Assembly (NCBI RefSeq): GCF_036227265.1
Contig: NZ_CP109446.1
Coordinates: 3,419,001 to 3,483,000 of the forward strand
Length of the DNA stretch: 64,000 bases
Origin: Streptomyces sp. NBC_01476
GTDB taxonomy: Bacteria; Actinomycetota; Actinomycetes; Streptomycetales; Streptomycetaceae
Reading direction: 5' to 3'
Positions within the stretch are counted from its first letter, which is position 1, and each line of letters begins with the position of its first letter. Below, piece after piece: positions 9,901 through 18,141 of the stretch. Position numbers and translations under genes: made by a program. The notes beneath the pieces are model-generated. The model saw only the letters and a list, made by a program, of their open reading frames with translations, did no database searches and was not told the DNA's origin.

Positions 9901-11591
9901 GCGCCGCGCATGGTGGCCTGCCGGGCCAGGGTGCGGGTGCGGATCTCGTTGATGAGTTCGGTGACACGGTTGGCGACCGTCTCCGGGTCGTTGCCGAGCA
10001 GGATCACCGGTGCGTTCTCCCGTGCCGAGGAGGCCGAGGACAGTCCGGACCTGGCGTGCGGGAGCCAGCGGGCCCACTCCCAGGAGTCGGCGGCGGCGCG
10101 GTCGGTGAGCACGCAGATCCGCAGGTCGCGCGGGGTGTGCAGGACCGCGGCCTGGGCGACGGCCCAGCGGGCGAGCGCCCTCGCCGGCTCCTCGGCGCCG
10201 GCGATGCCGACCACCTGGCTGCCCGCGATGTCCAGGCCGATCGGCATGTCGGGGATCTGCCAGAACGCGGTGCGGTGGTTCTCCTCGCGGGAGGCGTCCT
10301 CCAGTTGGAGCAGCGACTGCTGCTTGGTGGTGCCGATCCGCAGGATGAGGTTGTCGGGGTCGCTGCGGCGGCGCTCCCAGAGCCGGGCGCCGGGGCCGAC
10401 GGCCATCAGGCTCACCACCGCCGGGTCCGGGGCGGTGGCGACCCGCACCCGGCGTTCCGCGTCCACCTTCGCCCGCACGTCGGCCTCCAGCGAGGCACGC
10501 CGCAGCCGGTAGTTGGCGACCGCCCGCAGGAACTCACGGCGCCCGCCGCGCCGTCCGCTGAGCCAGTTGCCGAAGCCCATCACCGGGCTGAGCAGCATGA
10601 AGGTCAGATACAGGTACGAGTGGAACAAGTAGACCATCGCGAAGCCGAGGAACATCGGCGCGATCATCACCAGGAACGGGATGGGCCGGCGCTTCGGCGG
10701 CTCGGGCGGGCCGGGCAGCCGGAACGTCTCGGGCTGGAGCGGCGGCAGCAGTCGCGGCGGGCGGTTGAAGTCCAGGCCGGTGCCCTTGGGCGACGGTACG
10801 ACGGCGGCGTCCGCAAGGGTGGGCGCGGTGATCCGCAACAGGTGCTCGCCGAGGACGAGTTCACCGTCCAGCGGCCAGAGCGTCCAGCCCTTGGGGAGCG
10901 GCTCGGGCCGCACCGGCTCGTCCTCCCCCGTGTCGTCGCCGTCCTCGGTGTCCTTGGCGTCCTTGGCGTCCTTGGTGTTCCTGGCGTCCTTGGGCGGCTC
11001 CGGCGGCAGCGCCACCACGTCGGCGCGCGGCCGGGGCGGCGGCGCCTCCGGCAGCGACAGCCGTACCTGCGCGTCGCCGTCGGGCAGCACCGTGATCACG
11101 GTGCCGTCGGGGCGGACCGCGAGCCGCAGGCCGTCCTCGGGCATACCGAGGCCCGCCAGCCGTACGGAGCTGCCGGCCGCGGGGCCCACCAGATGGGTGC
11201 CCATCCCCAGCAGGTGCACCCGGCCGGCCTGCGGGCCGCCGATCACCTGGAGTTCGGCCACGGGGGCCGAACCGGGCTCGGCGGGCGTCGGCATCTCGTG
11301 CCGCTCAGGACCGTAGACCGTGCCGGGGGCGGGCACCGGCTGCCCGATGCCGATGGTGCTGCCGTCCCTTATCCCGGCCGCCGCCAGCGTGGCGTCCGGG
11401 TCGAGCAGCCGGTCGCCGAGGTAGAGCGCCGTGTCGCCGTCCGGCAGGCCGGCCTGCTCCGGGTCGTCCTGCCGGTGGGCGGCGACCAGTTGGGGAGCGA
11501 GCCGCCCGACGGGTGTGCCGGCGGCGGCGTTGACGAGCACGTCACGGCGTTCCCGCCGGTCGCCGTCGACGGTGGTGATGAGCAGTTTCAC
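6903..11591 (-). CDS. eccC: Type VII secretion FtsK/SpoIIIE-type ATPase (EccC/EssC)
   Basis: A 1562-aa motor protein of the T7SS inner-membrane channel. Residues 1-85 look ubiquitin-like (YLGDRLLDPDATLAAAG, as in YukD/EccD N-domains). Residues 95-175 are FHA-like, followed by a charged linker. Two membrane helices lie near 304-340. Three ATPase modules follow: GTTGSGKS near 727 with LLVIDEFA near 830, GMPRSGRS near 1082 with VLLIDGWD, and GPPGSGRS near 1374 with VLLVDDAD. Only the first P-loop has the canonical GKS lysine; the others have Arg, consistent with substrate-binding, weakly active domains. Mycobacterial EccC is often split into Ca and Cb; here all three are fused. Its ATG overlaps the upstream stop (ATGA), indicating translational coupling. 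Confidence 0.95.
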   Translation of the reverse strand: MKLLITTVDGDRRERRDVLVNAAAGTPVGRLAPQLVAAHRQDDPEQAGLPDGDTALYLGDRLLDPDATLAAAGIRDGSTIGIGQPVPAPGTVYGPERHEMPTPAEPGSAPVAELQVIGGPQAGRVHLLGMGTHLVGPAAGSSVRLAGLGMPEDGLRLAVRPDGTVITVLPDGDAQVRLSLPEAPPPRPRADVVALPPEPPKDARNTKDAKDAKDTEDGDDTGEDEPVRPEPLPKGWTLWPLDGELVLGEHLLRITAPTLADAAVVPSPKGTGLDFNRPPRLLPPLQPETFRLPGPPEPPKRRPIPFLVMIAPMFLGFAMVYLFHSYLYLTFMLLSPVMGFGNWLSGRRGGRREFLRAVANYRLRRASLEADVRAKVDAERRVRVATAPDPAVVSLMAVGPGARLWERRRSDPDNLILRIGTTKQQSLLQLEDASREENHRTAFWQIPDMPIGLDIAGSQVVGIAGAEEPARALARWAVAQAAVLHTPRDLRICVLTDRAAADSWEWARWLPHARSGLSSASSARENAPVILLGNDPETVANRVTELINEIRTRTLARQATMRGALYSEPDLLVVLDGARELRDVPGMVQVLKEGPAQGIYPLCIDREERMLPEEASAVVSIAKDTLTLRRTGLPDVTGIRPDYVTAQWAERLARGIAPVHDVTPDTTGGLPDQVSLLDLLDLEPPDGEVIAERWQRRPASTSVLLGQGFDRPTAFDLVKDGPHALIAGTTGSGKSELLQTFVASLAAVNHPDELTFVLVDYKGGSAFKDCVRLPHTLGMVTDLDSHLVQRALASLTAELIRREHMLATAGAKDHPEYRALRRRDPQLPPMPRLLLVIDEFATLAREIPDFIPGLVGIAQRGRSLGLHMVLATQRPAGVVTNDIRANTNLRISLRVTDTTDSTDVLEVPDAASISSATPGRALVRLGHRSAMGFQTAYVGAPRPQAAPATGEEAAGDGDVPAAVDESVLWATALPWQRLGRAVQSPLDEEEEFPELAEDEGPTDLMALVDSIQEAARLTGHEPQPSPWLPPLPTALDLSELPAPAAPSGDGRLVPAAWAREDLPALQSQPPVMMDLDAFGHLYVLGMPRSGRSQTLRTIASALARANSCADVHFYAVDAAGGALTALSALPHTGAVVPRADIERLGRLLNRLTAELVSRQELLAGNSAGTLTELRGMLPPARRPAHIVLLIDGWDTLQALVGDIEDGRMIAQIAMLLREGAAAGIHVIASSERALMGGRIAALNDNKLMLRMNDAGDYVMHGIERQRIPSAMAAGRGFRTDSGSEIQVAVLPAGPSGQEQAEALRRIGAEAARRDEGVPAAARPFRIETLPSAVSFKDAYTRTAPGDRRPMMGMVGLGGDEVAPVWVDFSGVASTYVVAGPPGSGRSTALAALAVSLLHGGTGVVALAPRESPLRGLQGRRGAALITSLSPTEQDINAALEAVGGGPAVLLVDDADLLAMTPADNLLRDIATSGRDRSLGLVVAGPGEALVSPLSSWIGQVRRSRKGLLLSPQTIGEGDILGLRLPHNVIRVNRVPGRGFTTDAAGALLTVLVPETVPSRDAD

Positions 11592-12922
11592 GACCCGTTC
11601 CGACTTTCCTCTTGCGGGGTGGTGTACGACGCGGCTTCGCGGGAGTCCGCGGCCGAGACCCCGGTGATCTCCGGCTCCGCGAACAGTTCACGGATTGCGG
11701 GGGCGGGCGGTTCAGGTGCGGGCTGCCGGTGCGGCGGCGGCCCGCTCGGCGCGGTGACCCGCGGCGACGCCGGCCGGGGCACGGCGGACGGGGTGGCGGG
11801 CTGTCCCGCGGTCCGCGGGGTCCGCGGCGGTACGGGCGCGGTCCTGCGCGGGGCCGGGGTGGCCCTCTTGCCGCGGGAGATGCCGCCGCGCCGGGCGGTC
11901 CTGGCGACCGCGGGGCCGAGCGGCGCCGCGTCGGTGCCGAGCCCGAGCCCGGGGGTCTGGGTCCGGCCGCGCGAGTCGACCCGTACCTCCCAGCGGTGAC
12001 CGGTCACCGGTCCCGCGACCACTGCCCGCAGCAGGCCGGCCGCGGCCAGTTCGGAGAGCCGGGCGGACTGCTGCGCGTCGGGCGCCGCGCACACCACGAC
12101 GACCGGTTCGCCGGCCGTGGGCCCGGTCCCCTCCAGGGAGTCGAGCAGCGCGTCGAGTTCCGGCCCGTCGTGCCGGGGGTGCACCCCGCGGGCGACGATC
12201 ACCCGGGCCGTACCGCCGGGCAGGTCCAGATAGGCCGCGACCGCCTGGACGAACGCCCGGCCCGCGGTACGGTCCCCGTACGTGCTCAGGATGCCGGGGC
12301 CGCGCATCAGGTCGAGCACCACCAGGGCCTCCTCGTACAGGCCGACCGGCACCAGCAGCCGCGGGACGGCGCCGGTTTCCGCCGGGTCGGGCGGCGCGAC
12401 GGCGTCGGCGGGGGCCGACCAGCGGCGCTCGTCGCCGTCGGCCGTCCACGGGGTGGCCGCGGGCGGCACCCGGCGGCCCGCCAGGTGCACCACGACCTCG
12501 CCGGAGGTCCGGCGCGAGGAGCGGGCGACGCGGGCGGCGAAGGCGAACGCCTCGTCGGCGGCGGTCCCGGCGACGGCGGCGTCCACGTCGTCCAGCGCCT
12601 CCCCGGCGACGCTCACCGCGTCAGCGGTGGCCAGCAGGTGGGTCAGCTGCCGCACTTCGGCCCGGAACCGGAGGAACTCCCGTACCGGGTCGGAGAACGC
12701 CCCCCAGGTCAGCCGCACCTGCCGGCGCAGCCGGCGCCAGGAGCGGCGCCAGCCGCCCTGCCGGCGGACCAGCCAGCGCAGCAGGAGCAGCACCAGCAGC
12801 AGGAGTTCGGCGAGCGCCAGGATCAGGGCGTTCGTGCCGGAGTTCCACTTGCCGGCGAGCGCGGTGTGCGGCTGGGCGAGCGGCATCAGCCGGCCCATCT
12901 GCCCCACCTGATGGAAGTGCAC
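11588..12922 (-). CDS. Type VII locus membrane-anchored protein, function unknown
   Basis: A 444-aa product from GTG 12922, preceded by GAGAGG; longer in-frame starts reach into repeat DNA and are rejected. After about 20 residues comes one strong membrane helix (ALILALAELLLLVLLLLRWL), then an Arg-rich segment that should face the cytoplasm. A globular alpha/beta region occupies about 100-320, and a Pro/Ala/Thr-rich disordered tail ends the protein. Its stop overlaps the eccC start by four bases, so the two proteins are made together. It likely belongs to the secretion machine or controls the motor. I recognise no enzymatic motif. Confidence 0.75.
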   Translation of the reverse strand: MHFHQVGQMGRLMPLAQPHTALAGKWNSGTNALILALAELLLLVLLLLRWLVRRQGGWRRSWRRLRRQVRLTWGAFSDPVREFLRFRAEVRQLTHLLATADAVSVAGEALDDVDAAVAGTAADEAFAFAARVARSSRRTSGEVVVHLAGRRVPPAATPWTADGDERRWSAPADAVAPPDPAETGAVPRLLVPVGLYEEALVVLDLMRGPGILSTYGDRTAGRAFVQAVAAYLDLPGGTARVIVARGVHPRHDGPELDALLDSLEGTGPTAGEPVVVVCAAPDAQQSARLSELAAAGLLRAVVAGPVTGHRWEVRVDSRGRTQTPGLGLGTDAAPLGPAVARTARRGGISRGKRATPAPRRTAPVPPRTPRTAGQPATPSAVPRPASPRVTAPSGPPPHRQPAPEPPAPAIRELFAEPEITGVSAADSREAASYTTPQEESRNGS

Positions 12923-13417
12923 GGGAACCTCTCGATGTGTCGCGGGTCGGTCGGCCGGAGCCGGGCCGTCGGCAAAGCCTGTTACCAGTGTGGTTGAAAA
13001 GGCAACCGAACACCCGAACGTCTCACGCCCCGCGGGTGCGATGCCACCGCCGGCACCCGACCGCGTACCCCCCGCGCCGCCGTCCCCCGAGTCTAAACGC
13101 CCCCCAGGGGGAGCCCCCCACCGCAACGAAAGTGGCCGCCCCCCAGGGGCACACGGCATCGCAACGAAGATGGCCGCCCCGTAGGGGCGCGAGGAACTGC
13201 GCGACCAGCCCACCACGACCCGCACCCCACCACCCACCGCAAGCCCCACGGCGAACAGCACACGGCACCGCACCGAAAGTCGTCGCCCACCAGGGGCGCT
13301 GGGGGCGCCCCCGGACGAAGTCTGCGGCCGGTGCTGCGCGACCAGCCCACCACAACCCGCACCCCACCACCCACCGCAAGCCCCGCGGCGAACGCCCCGC
13401 ACCCCCCGGAGGGCCCG
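12923..13417. repeat. Intergenic gap with duplicated 60-bp block and CGAAAGT/AGGGGC units
   Basis: No gene is seen. A 60-base block starting CTGCGCGACCAGCCCACCAC occurs at 13197-13256 and again at 13334-13393, almost identical. Between and before them are three variants of GCAACGAAAGTGGCCGCCCC followed by AGGGGC (about 13120, 13160 and 13278). The core GGGGCGCGAGGAACTGCGCG at 13184-13203 recurs near 23.8-24.06 kb. Confidence 0.75.
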
Positions 13418-14230
13418 TCACCCCCGGGTCGCCACATACACCGTGTTCGTCGCGGTGCCCCCCTGCAAGGGGTTGTCGAAGGTCACGACGTGGGACCGGG
13501 AGCGCGGGAAGACCCCCGCGAGCACCGCCGCGAAGTCCTCGTCCGGCGGGTCATTGGACCACAGGGCGAAGACCCCGCCAGGGTGCAGCCGCGCGGCCAG
13601 CGCCCGCAGACCCCCCGCCGTGTAGAGCCCCGCATGGCTCGGATGCAGCACATGCCGGGGCGAGTGGTCGACATCCAGCAGCACCGCGTGGAACCGCCGC
13701 CCCGGTGACTCCGGATCGAACCCGCCACGCCCGCCACGCCCGTCACCCTCACCACCGACCTCACCCCCCTCACCGGTCTCCGCGGCCCCGCCCGCACCCC
13801 CCGCCATCACGAAGAAGTCCCCCTGGACCAGCCGGCACCGCGGATCCCCCGCGAGCCCCGCCCCCAGCGGCACCAGCCCGCGCCGGTGCCAGTCGATCAC
13901 CTCACCCAGCGCGTCCACCACGATCAGCGACCTGACCCGCGGATCGTCCAGCGCCGCCCTCGCGGTGTAGCCGAGGCCCAACCCACCCACCACGACGTCC
14001 AGTTCACCGGTGTCACCAGTCTCACCGGCGTCCCCCGTCCCGCCGGCCTCCGCCAGCCCCAGCCGGGCCAGCGCGACCTCGCCTGCCGTGAAGCGGCTGG
14101 ACATCAGGAACTCCTCGCCGAGCTTCACCTCGTAGACGTCCTCGCCCGACTCCGGATCGCGCCGGCGCCGCAGGCTGATCTCCCCCATCGGGGTGGGCCG
14201 CCAGTCGATCTCCTGGAACCGCGCGCTCAT
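13418..14230 (-). CDS. Spermidine-synthase-fold (class I SAM-methyltransferase-like) protein
   Basis: A 270-aa protein starting at ATG 14230; the longer frame to 14374 adds only low-complexity Arg/Ala sequence. Features of the spermidine synthase superfamily are visible: the glycine-rich nucleotide loop VVGGLGLGYTA (about 84-94), an acidic end of the next strand (LIVVDALGEVIDWH), a D-F motif in LVQGDFF, and LLDVDHSP at the usual active-site strand. An acidic Gly/Glu insertion (around 155-180) is unusual. It may be an orphan aminopropyltransferase-like enzyme or a methyltransferase; the substrate cannot be read from sequence. Neighbouring genes give no pathway context. Confidence 0.75.
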   Translation of the reverse strand: MSARFQEIDWRPTPMGEISLRRRRDPESGEDVYEVKLGEEFLMSSRFTAGEVALARLGLAEAGGTGDAGETGDTGELDVVVGGLGLGYTARAALDDPRVRSLIVVDALGEVIDWHRRGLVPLGAGLAGDPRCRLVQGDFFVMAGGAGGAAETGEGGEVGGEGDGRGGRGGFDPESPGRRFHAVLLDVDHSPRHVLHPSHAGLYTAGGLRALAARLHPGGVFALWSNDPPDEDFAAVLAGVFPRSRSHVVTFDNPLQGGTATNTVYVATRG

Positions 14231-14410
14231 CCGTCCGCCCTTCGTCGGGGCCAGGGACGACCCGCGGGGCAAGCTATCGCGTAACGGACAGGGCGCCCAA
14301 GCCGGAGCCCGGGCGCCCCGCGGCGCACCCGCCGCACCACCACGGCGGCCGGCACGCAACCACCGCTCAGCCACCGCACACGCACGGCGCCGGCGGCCCC
14401 GCCGGACCTC

Positions 14411-17400
14411 CTACCGGACGGTCACCCGCACGCTGCCCGTGACCCCACCGCTGGTCACCGAGACCGTGACCGTCCCGGCTCGGTGCGCGGTGAGCTTCCC
14501 GGTGACCTTGTCGACCGACGCCACCCGGGTGTCGCTCGACGCCCACACGTGCGACGCCGGGTCGGCGACCGGCATGGTCAGCGGCGCCAGATTGTCCCCG
14601 GCGGTCTGCGTACCGGTCGCGGTCAGCGTCACCTGCTGCCCCCTGGCAATGGTGGTCGCCGGGGCGGTGACGGCGATCGAGGCGAGCGCCGGTTCCACCG
14701 AGAACTGCAGGCCGCCGTCGGACCCGATGTGCACCAGGCCGTAGTGGTAGAAACCGCCCTGGTCGGCGGGCGCGTACGCCGGCATGCCCAGGTCCGCGAA
14801 GGTGAGCTGCGGGATGCCGCCCTGAGCCGTACTCACACTGCTGCCCTCGGGGTCGAGGATCTGCTCGGAGAAGCCGCGGGCGTGGCCGTAGAGCATCACG
14901 ACGTGCGTGCCGGGGTGCGCCTGCTGGTACTTCTGCACCAGCCGCAGGTACATCCGCGCCTCCCAGCGGTCGGAGAACTGGCTGTTCGCCGCCGGGTGCG
15001 GGTCGTACGCCGGCATGTGCGTGACGACGAGTACGTCCTTGGCGGTGCTCTGCGTCAACTGCCGCACCAGCCACGGGTACTGCTCACCCGTCGGGTTCTG
15101 GAACGGGTCGGAGGACTGCAGGCTGCCGTGCGAGTTGTCGGTGACGATCACCTCCGCCGCGCCTTCGGTCCAGGCGTAGTGGGTGGCGCCGAACGTCTCG
15201 CTGTAGTTGCCGTTCTCGCCGTCGGCTCCTTGCGTGATCTCGTGGTTGCCGACGATGTCCCGTTCCGGGATGCCGAGCGCGTCCATCGTCGACTTGGCGA
15301 ACTGCAGGTCGGGCAGCTTGCCGTCGTCCGCCATGTCCCCGAGGAACTGGGCGGTGTCCGGGCGGGCTTGGGGGCTGAGGGTGGGCAGCCGGCCGGCGAT
15401 GGAGTCCATCACATTGCTGCTGACCGAGCCCGGGTCACTGGCGAGCAGGTGCGCGTCGTCACCGGTCAGGACGGTGTTGCCCTTCTTGCTGAAGTCCTTG
15501 GCGTCCTCCTCGAACGACAGCCACGAGGGGTTCTCGGGGATCGCCCGGTACGCCGGAGTGCTCACCGGCCGCGGCGAGTAGAGCGACTGGAGGCCGGAGA
15601 CGTTCAGCGAACCGCCGGTGGTGGTGGCGGGGCTGATCGCCAGGAAGTCCACGAAGGAGATGGTCAGCGGGAATTGGAGCCCCGCGGGCAGTTCGGCGAC
15701 CGCGAGCTGCCAGCCGTTCCAGGTGACGTACGTCGGATACAGGGTGGTCTTGGTGCCGTCCACCCCGAGGTAGGACTCGGCGAGTTCGATGCCGGTGCCG
15801 TTGCCCTTGATCCACACGCCGATGCCGGTGGGGTTCTGGCCGTCGTCGCTGCTGACCGTCTTCAGCGCGGTCCTGGAGGAGAGCACCAGCTGCTTGACGC
15901 CGGCGCCCGCGGGCATCGTGTAGTCGAGTCTCAGCGACCCGGTCTCGGTGGAGCCCGGCGGTACGACGCCCGGGTCGGCGGCCAGCGTGGCCGGCTGCCC
16001 GGTGGTGTTGTTGCTGAGCCGCCAGACGTCGGTGCTGGTCATCGGGTCGATCGTCTTGGTGACGCTGCCCACCGCGATGGACGCGGTGGCGGTGGCGCCG
16101 CCGACCGCGGCGGTGACCTTCGCCAGACCGCCGCGCTGGGAGTCCGCGGTGAACAGGCCGTGCGCGTCGACGGTGCCCAGGTCCGCCGGGTCCACCGTCC
16201 AGGTGGCCGCTTCGGCCGGGATCCGCGCCGCGGCGCCGCCCTTGACGGTGCCGGCCAGGGTGAGCTGCTGGGTCGCGCCGTTGCCGAGGTCGGGGGCGTC
16301 GGGCGAGACGGACAGGGTGGCGAGCGTGCCGGCCACGGTCAGCCGTACCGAGCCGGTGGTCCGGCCGTCGCTCGCGACGATCCGGCCGGTGCCGGTACGC
16401 CGCGGGGTGAGTTCGCCGTTCGCGTACGCAGCCAGCGAGGACGGCTCCACCCGGACCTTGACGGTGCCGGCCGCGGGGTTCCCGAGGCGGTCCAGGGCGT
16501 AGGCGGGCACCGGGACGGAGCCGCCGGGGACGGTGGTGACGGCGTCGCCGCCGTTGACGACGACCTTGGCCGCCGTACCGGGTGCCGTGGCGGCCGACGA
16601 GAAGAAGATGCCGTTGGCGACCGGGCGTTCGGTGTTGCCCGGCAGGTCGGAAGGTGTGTTGACGACGGTCGTCCGGCTCGCGCCGGGCGCGCGGACGGCC
16701 ATCGTGGTCGAGCCGCCGCCGTCGAAGAGCATCGCGGTCCAGGCGCCGTGCGCGACCATGTAGCCGGCCGCCTGCTCGGGGGTGACGCCAAAGGCGGCGG
16801 TGGTGCCGCCGTGCCCGTCGATGGTCACCACCGTGGCGTGCTTGCCGTCCTTGCTGATGCCGACCGCGGTCTCCGGGTTGGCGCCGCTGGGCGGGGTGCC
16901 GGTCGGGTCCTGGTAGACCTTGCCGTCCTTCACCAGCGTGGTGACGCCGCTGACCAGTTGGGTGAGGTCGCTGTCCGGGGAGAGCTTGCCGCTGAGCCGT
17001 ACGGTGTCGCCGGTGTGCAGGGTGCCGGCGAGCCACTGGCCGCCCGCGCCGCCGCCGAGCAGGCCGAGCTGGTCCGGGGCCGGCCGGTCCACCGCGGTCA
17101 CCCCGGTCCGCACGCTGTCCACTGTGAAGGCGCCGCCGGGTGCCGTGTGGCCGAGCACCAGGGTGCCGCCGGTGAGGCCGGTGGTGGTGCCGAGGTCGGG
17201 GGTCACCTCGGTGACGCCGCCGGCCGCCACGTCGTCCACCGTGTTCACCGAGGTGAGCGGGTGGGTGGCGGCGCCGTCGGTGATCGTGCCGGAGAAGGTC
17301 TCCGGGCCCATCACCATGGTGCCGTCCGGCCGGATGCCGAGCTGCGAGGCGAAGCCCGGCTGCGGGCTCTTCAGCAGCCGGCCGTCCGTGACGACGCCGC

Positions 17401-17890
17401 CGAGCGGCCGGCCGCTGGCGTTGATCTCGAAGTAGCCGCCGTTGACGCCGGCCACCGCGTGGGTACGGTTCGCCATCGACGACACCGTCTCGCCGGCGGG
17501 ATCAGTGATGGTGTCGCCGGCCTCCACGACGCTCACCCGCAGGTTGGGGTCGGTGAGGTCGGCGGTCAGCACCTGGGTGTGCTGCCGGCCGCCGACCGTG
17601 TCGTACGTCTCCGAGTAGTGCTGGAGGCCGCGGGTCACGGTGGTGCTCGGCGTGCTGGTGTAGTCCACCACCTGCGGCCAGTTCTGCGGCGTCGGCGGCA
17701 GCCAACTGCGGCCCGCTGCCGCTGCGTTGCCGCCGTGCCCGCTCTGACCGGCGTGCCCGGCCGGTCCGTTGCCGCCGCCGGTGGCGAACGCGGCCCCGGT
17801 GGCCCCGCCTGCCAGCAGGAGCGCCAGCGACGTGGCCAGGGCGGTACGCCGCACCCCGGCGCGTACGGTTCTCTTCCCGCGAAGTGTCAT
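14411..17890 (-). CDS. Secreted phosphodiester glycosidase / metallophosphoesterase fusion with Ig-like domains
   Basis: A 1159-aa exported protein from ATG 17890 (GAGGA eight bases upstream), with a signal peptide in residues 1-37. Residues about 50-420 match the NAGPA-like phosphodiester glycosidase fold (GVNGGYFEI, TVVTIDGHGG, MLFDGGGSTTM, RPVANGIFF). Bacterial Ig-like and beta-sandwich segments follow (about 425-760). Residues about 760-1060 form a calcineurin-like phosphoesterase with FLGDMADDG, GNHE, VTHMPAYDPH and YGHARG metal ligands. A C-terminal BIG2-type domain closes the protein. It probably removes sugar phosphodiesters from extracellular or wall polymers and then releases phosphate; that coupling is inference. 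It is monocistronic and followed by the methyltransferase-like gene. Confidence 0.88.
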   Translation of the reverse strand: MTLRGKRTVRAGVRRTALATSLALLLAGGATGAAFATGGGNGPAGHAGQSGHGGNAAAAGRSWLPPTPQNWPQVVDYTSTPSTTVTRGLQHYSETYDTVGGRQHTQVLTADLTDPNLRVSVVEAGDTITDPAGETVSSMANRTHAVAGVNGGYFEINASGRPLGGVVTDGRLLKSPQPGFASQLGIRPDGTMVMGPETFSGTITDGAATHPLTSVNTVDDVAAGGVTEVTPDLGTTTGLTGGTLVLGHTAPGGAFTVDSVRTGVTAVDRPAPDQLGLLGGGAGGQWLAGTLHTGDTVRLSGKLSPDSDLTQLVSGVTTLVKDGKVYQDPTGTPPSGANPETAVGISKDGKHATVVTIDGHGGTTAAFGVTPEQAAGYMVAHGAWTAMLFDGGGSTTMAVRAPGASRTTVVNTPSDLPGNTERPVANGIFFSSAATAPGTAAKVVVNGGDAVTTVPGGSVPVPAYALDRLGNPAAGTVKVRVEPSSLAAYANGELTPRRTGTGRIVASDGRTTGSVRLTVAGTLATLSVSPDAPDLGNGATQQLTLAGTVKGGAAARIPAEAATWTVDPADLGTVDAHGLFTADSQRGGLAKVTAAVGGATATASIAVGSVTKTIDPMTSTDVWRLSNNTTGQPATLAADPGVVPPGSTETGSLRLDYTMPAGAGVKQLVLSSRTALKTVSSDDGQNPTGIGVWIKGNGTGIELAESYLGVDGTKTTLYPTYVTWNGWQLAVAELPAGLQFPLTISFVDFLAISPATTTGGSLNVSGLQSLYSPRPVSTPAYRAIPENPSWLSFEEDAKDFSKKGNTVLTGDDAHLLASDPGSVSSNVMDSIAGRLPTLSPQARPDTAQFLGDMADDGKLPDLQFAKSTMDALGIPERDIVGNHEITQGADGENGNYSETFGATHYAWTEGAAEVIVTDNSHGSLQSSDPFQNPTGEQYPWLVRQLTQSTAKDVLVVTHMPAYDPHPAANSQFSDRWEARMYLRLVQKYQQAHPGTHVVMLYGHARGFSEQILDPEGSSVSTAQGGIPQLTFADLGMPAYAPADQGGFYHYGLVHIGSDGGLQFSVEPALASIAVTAPATTIARGQQVTLTATGTQTAGDNLAPLTMPVADPASHVWASSDTRVASVDKVTGKLTAHRAGTVTVSVTSGGVTGSVRVTVR

Positions 17891-17994
17891 TGCCTGGTTC
17901 CTCAAGGGTTACGTGCCGACCAATCATCGGTACGACCCCACTCGACACCAGCACAGTGAAGGCCGGATGGAGCGGAGAGGAACGGATCGAACGG

Positions 17995-18027
17995 GAAGGG
18001 CCCGACCGGGTGGCGGTCGGGCCCTTC
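17995..18027 (-). terminator. Hairpin terminator of the cell-wall-binding-repeat gene
   Basis: GAAGGGCCCGACC (17995-18007) pairs perfectly with 18015-18027 around a 7-base loop, 115 bases downstream of the minus-strand stop at 18142. Confidence 0.8.
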
Positions 18028-18029
18028 GT

Positions 18030-18081
18030 CGTACTGCTCAGCCGTACTGCTCAGCCGTACTGCTCGGCCGTACTGCTCAGC
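18030..18081. repeat. 13-bp tandem repeat, four copies
   Basis: The unit CCGTACTGCTCAG is repeated head to tail about four times with single changes (one copy has CGG in place of CAG). It lies between a terminator hairpin and the 3' end of the minus-strand gene. Confidence 0.8.
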
Positions 18082-18141
18082 TGTGCTGTCGGCACGTGCC
18101 GGTCGACCGTGATCGTCAACCGTGGTGCCCGGCCGTCGCGG

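Noticed and set aside
7014..11999. 1661-aa plus-strand frame antisense to eccC
   Set aside because: A GC-rich shadow. The minus strand encodes all P-loop and Walker B motifs in order.
13120..13400. CRISPR array
   Set aside because: The repeats are few, long and unequally spaced, with no unique spacers and no cas genes.
14483..17959. 1158-aa plus-strand frame
   Set aside because: Antisense to the glycosidase/phosphoesterase, with no domain pattern.
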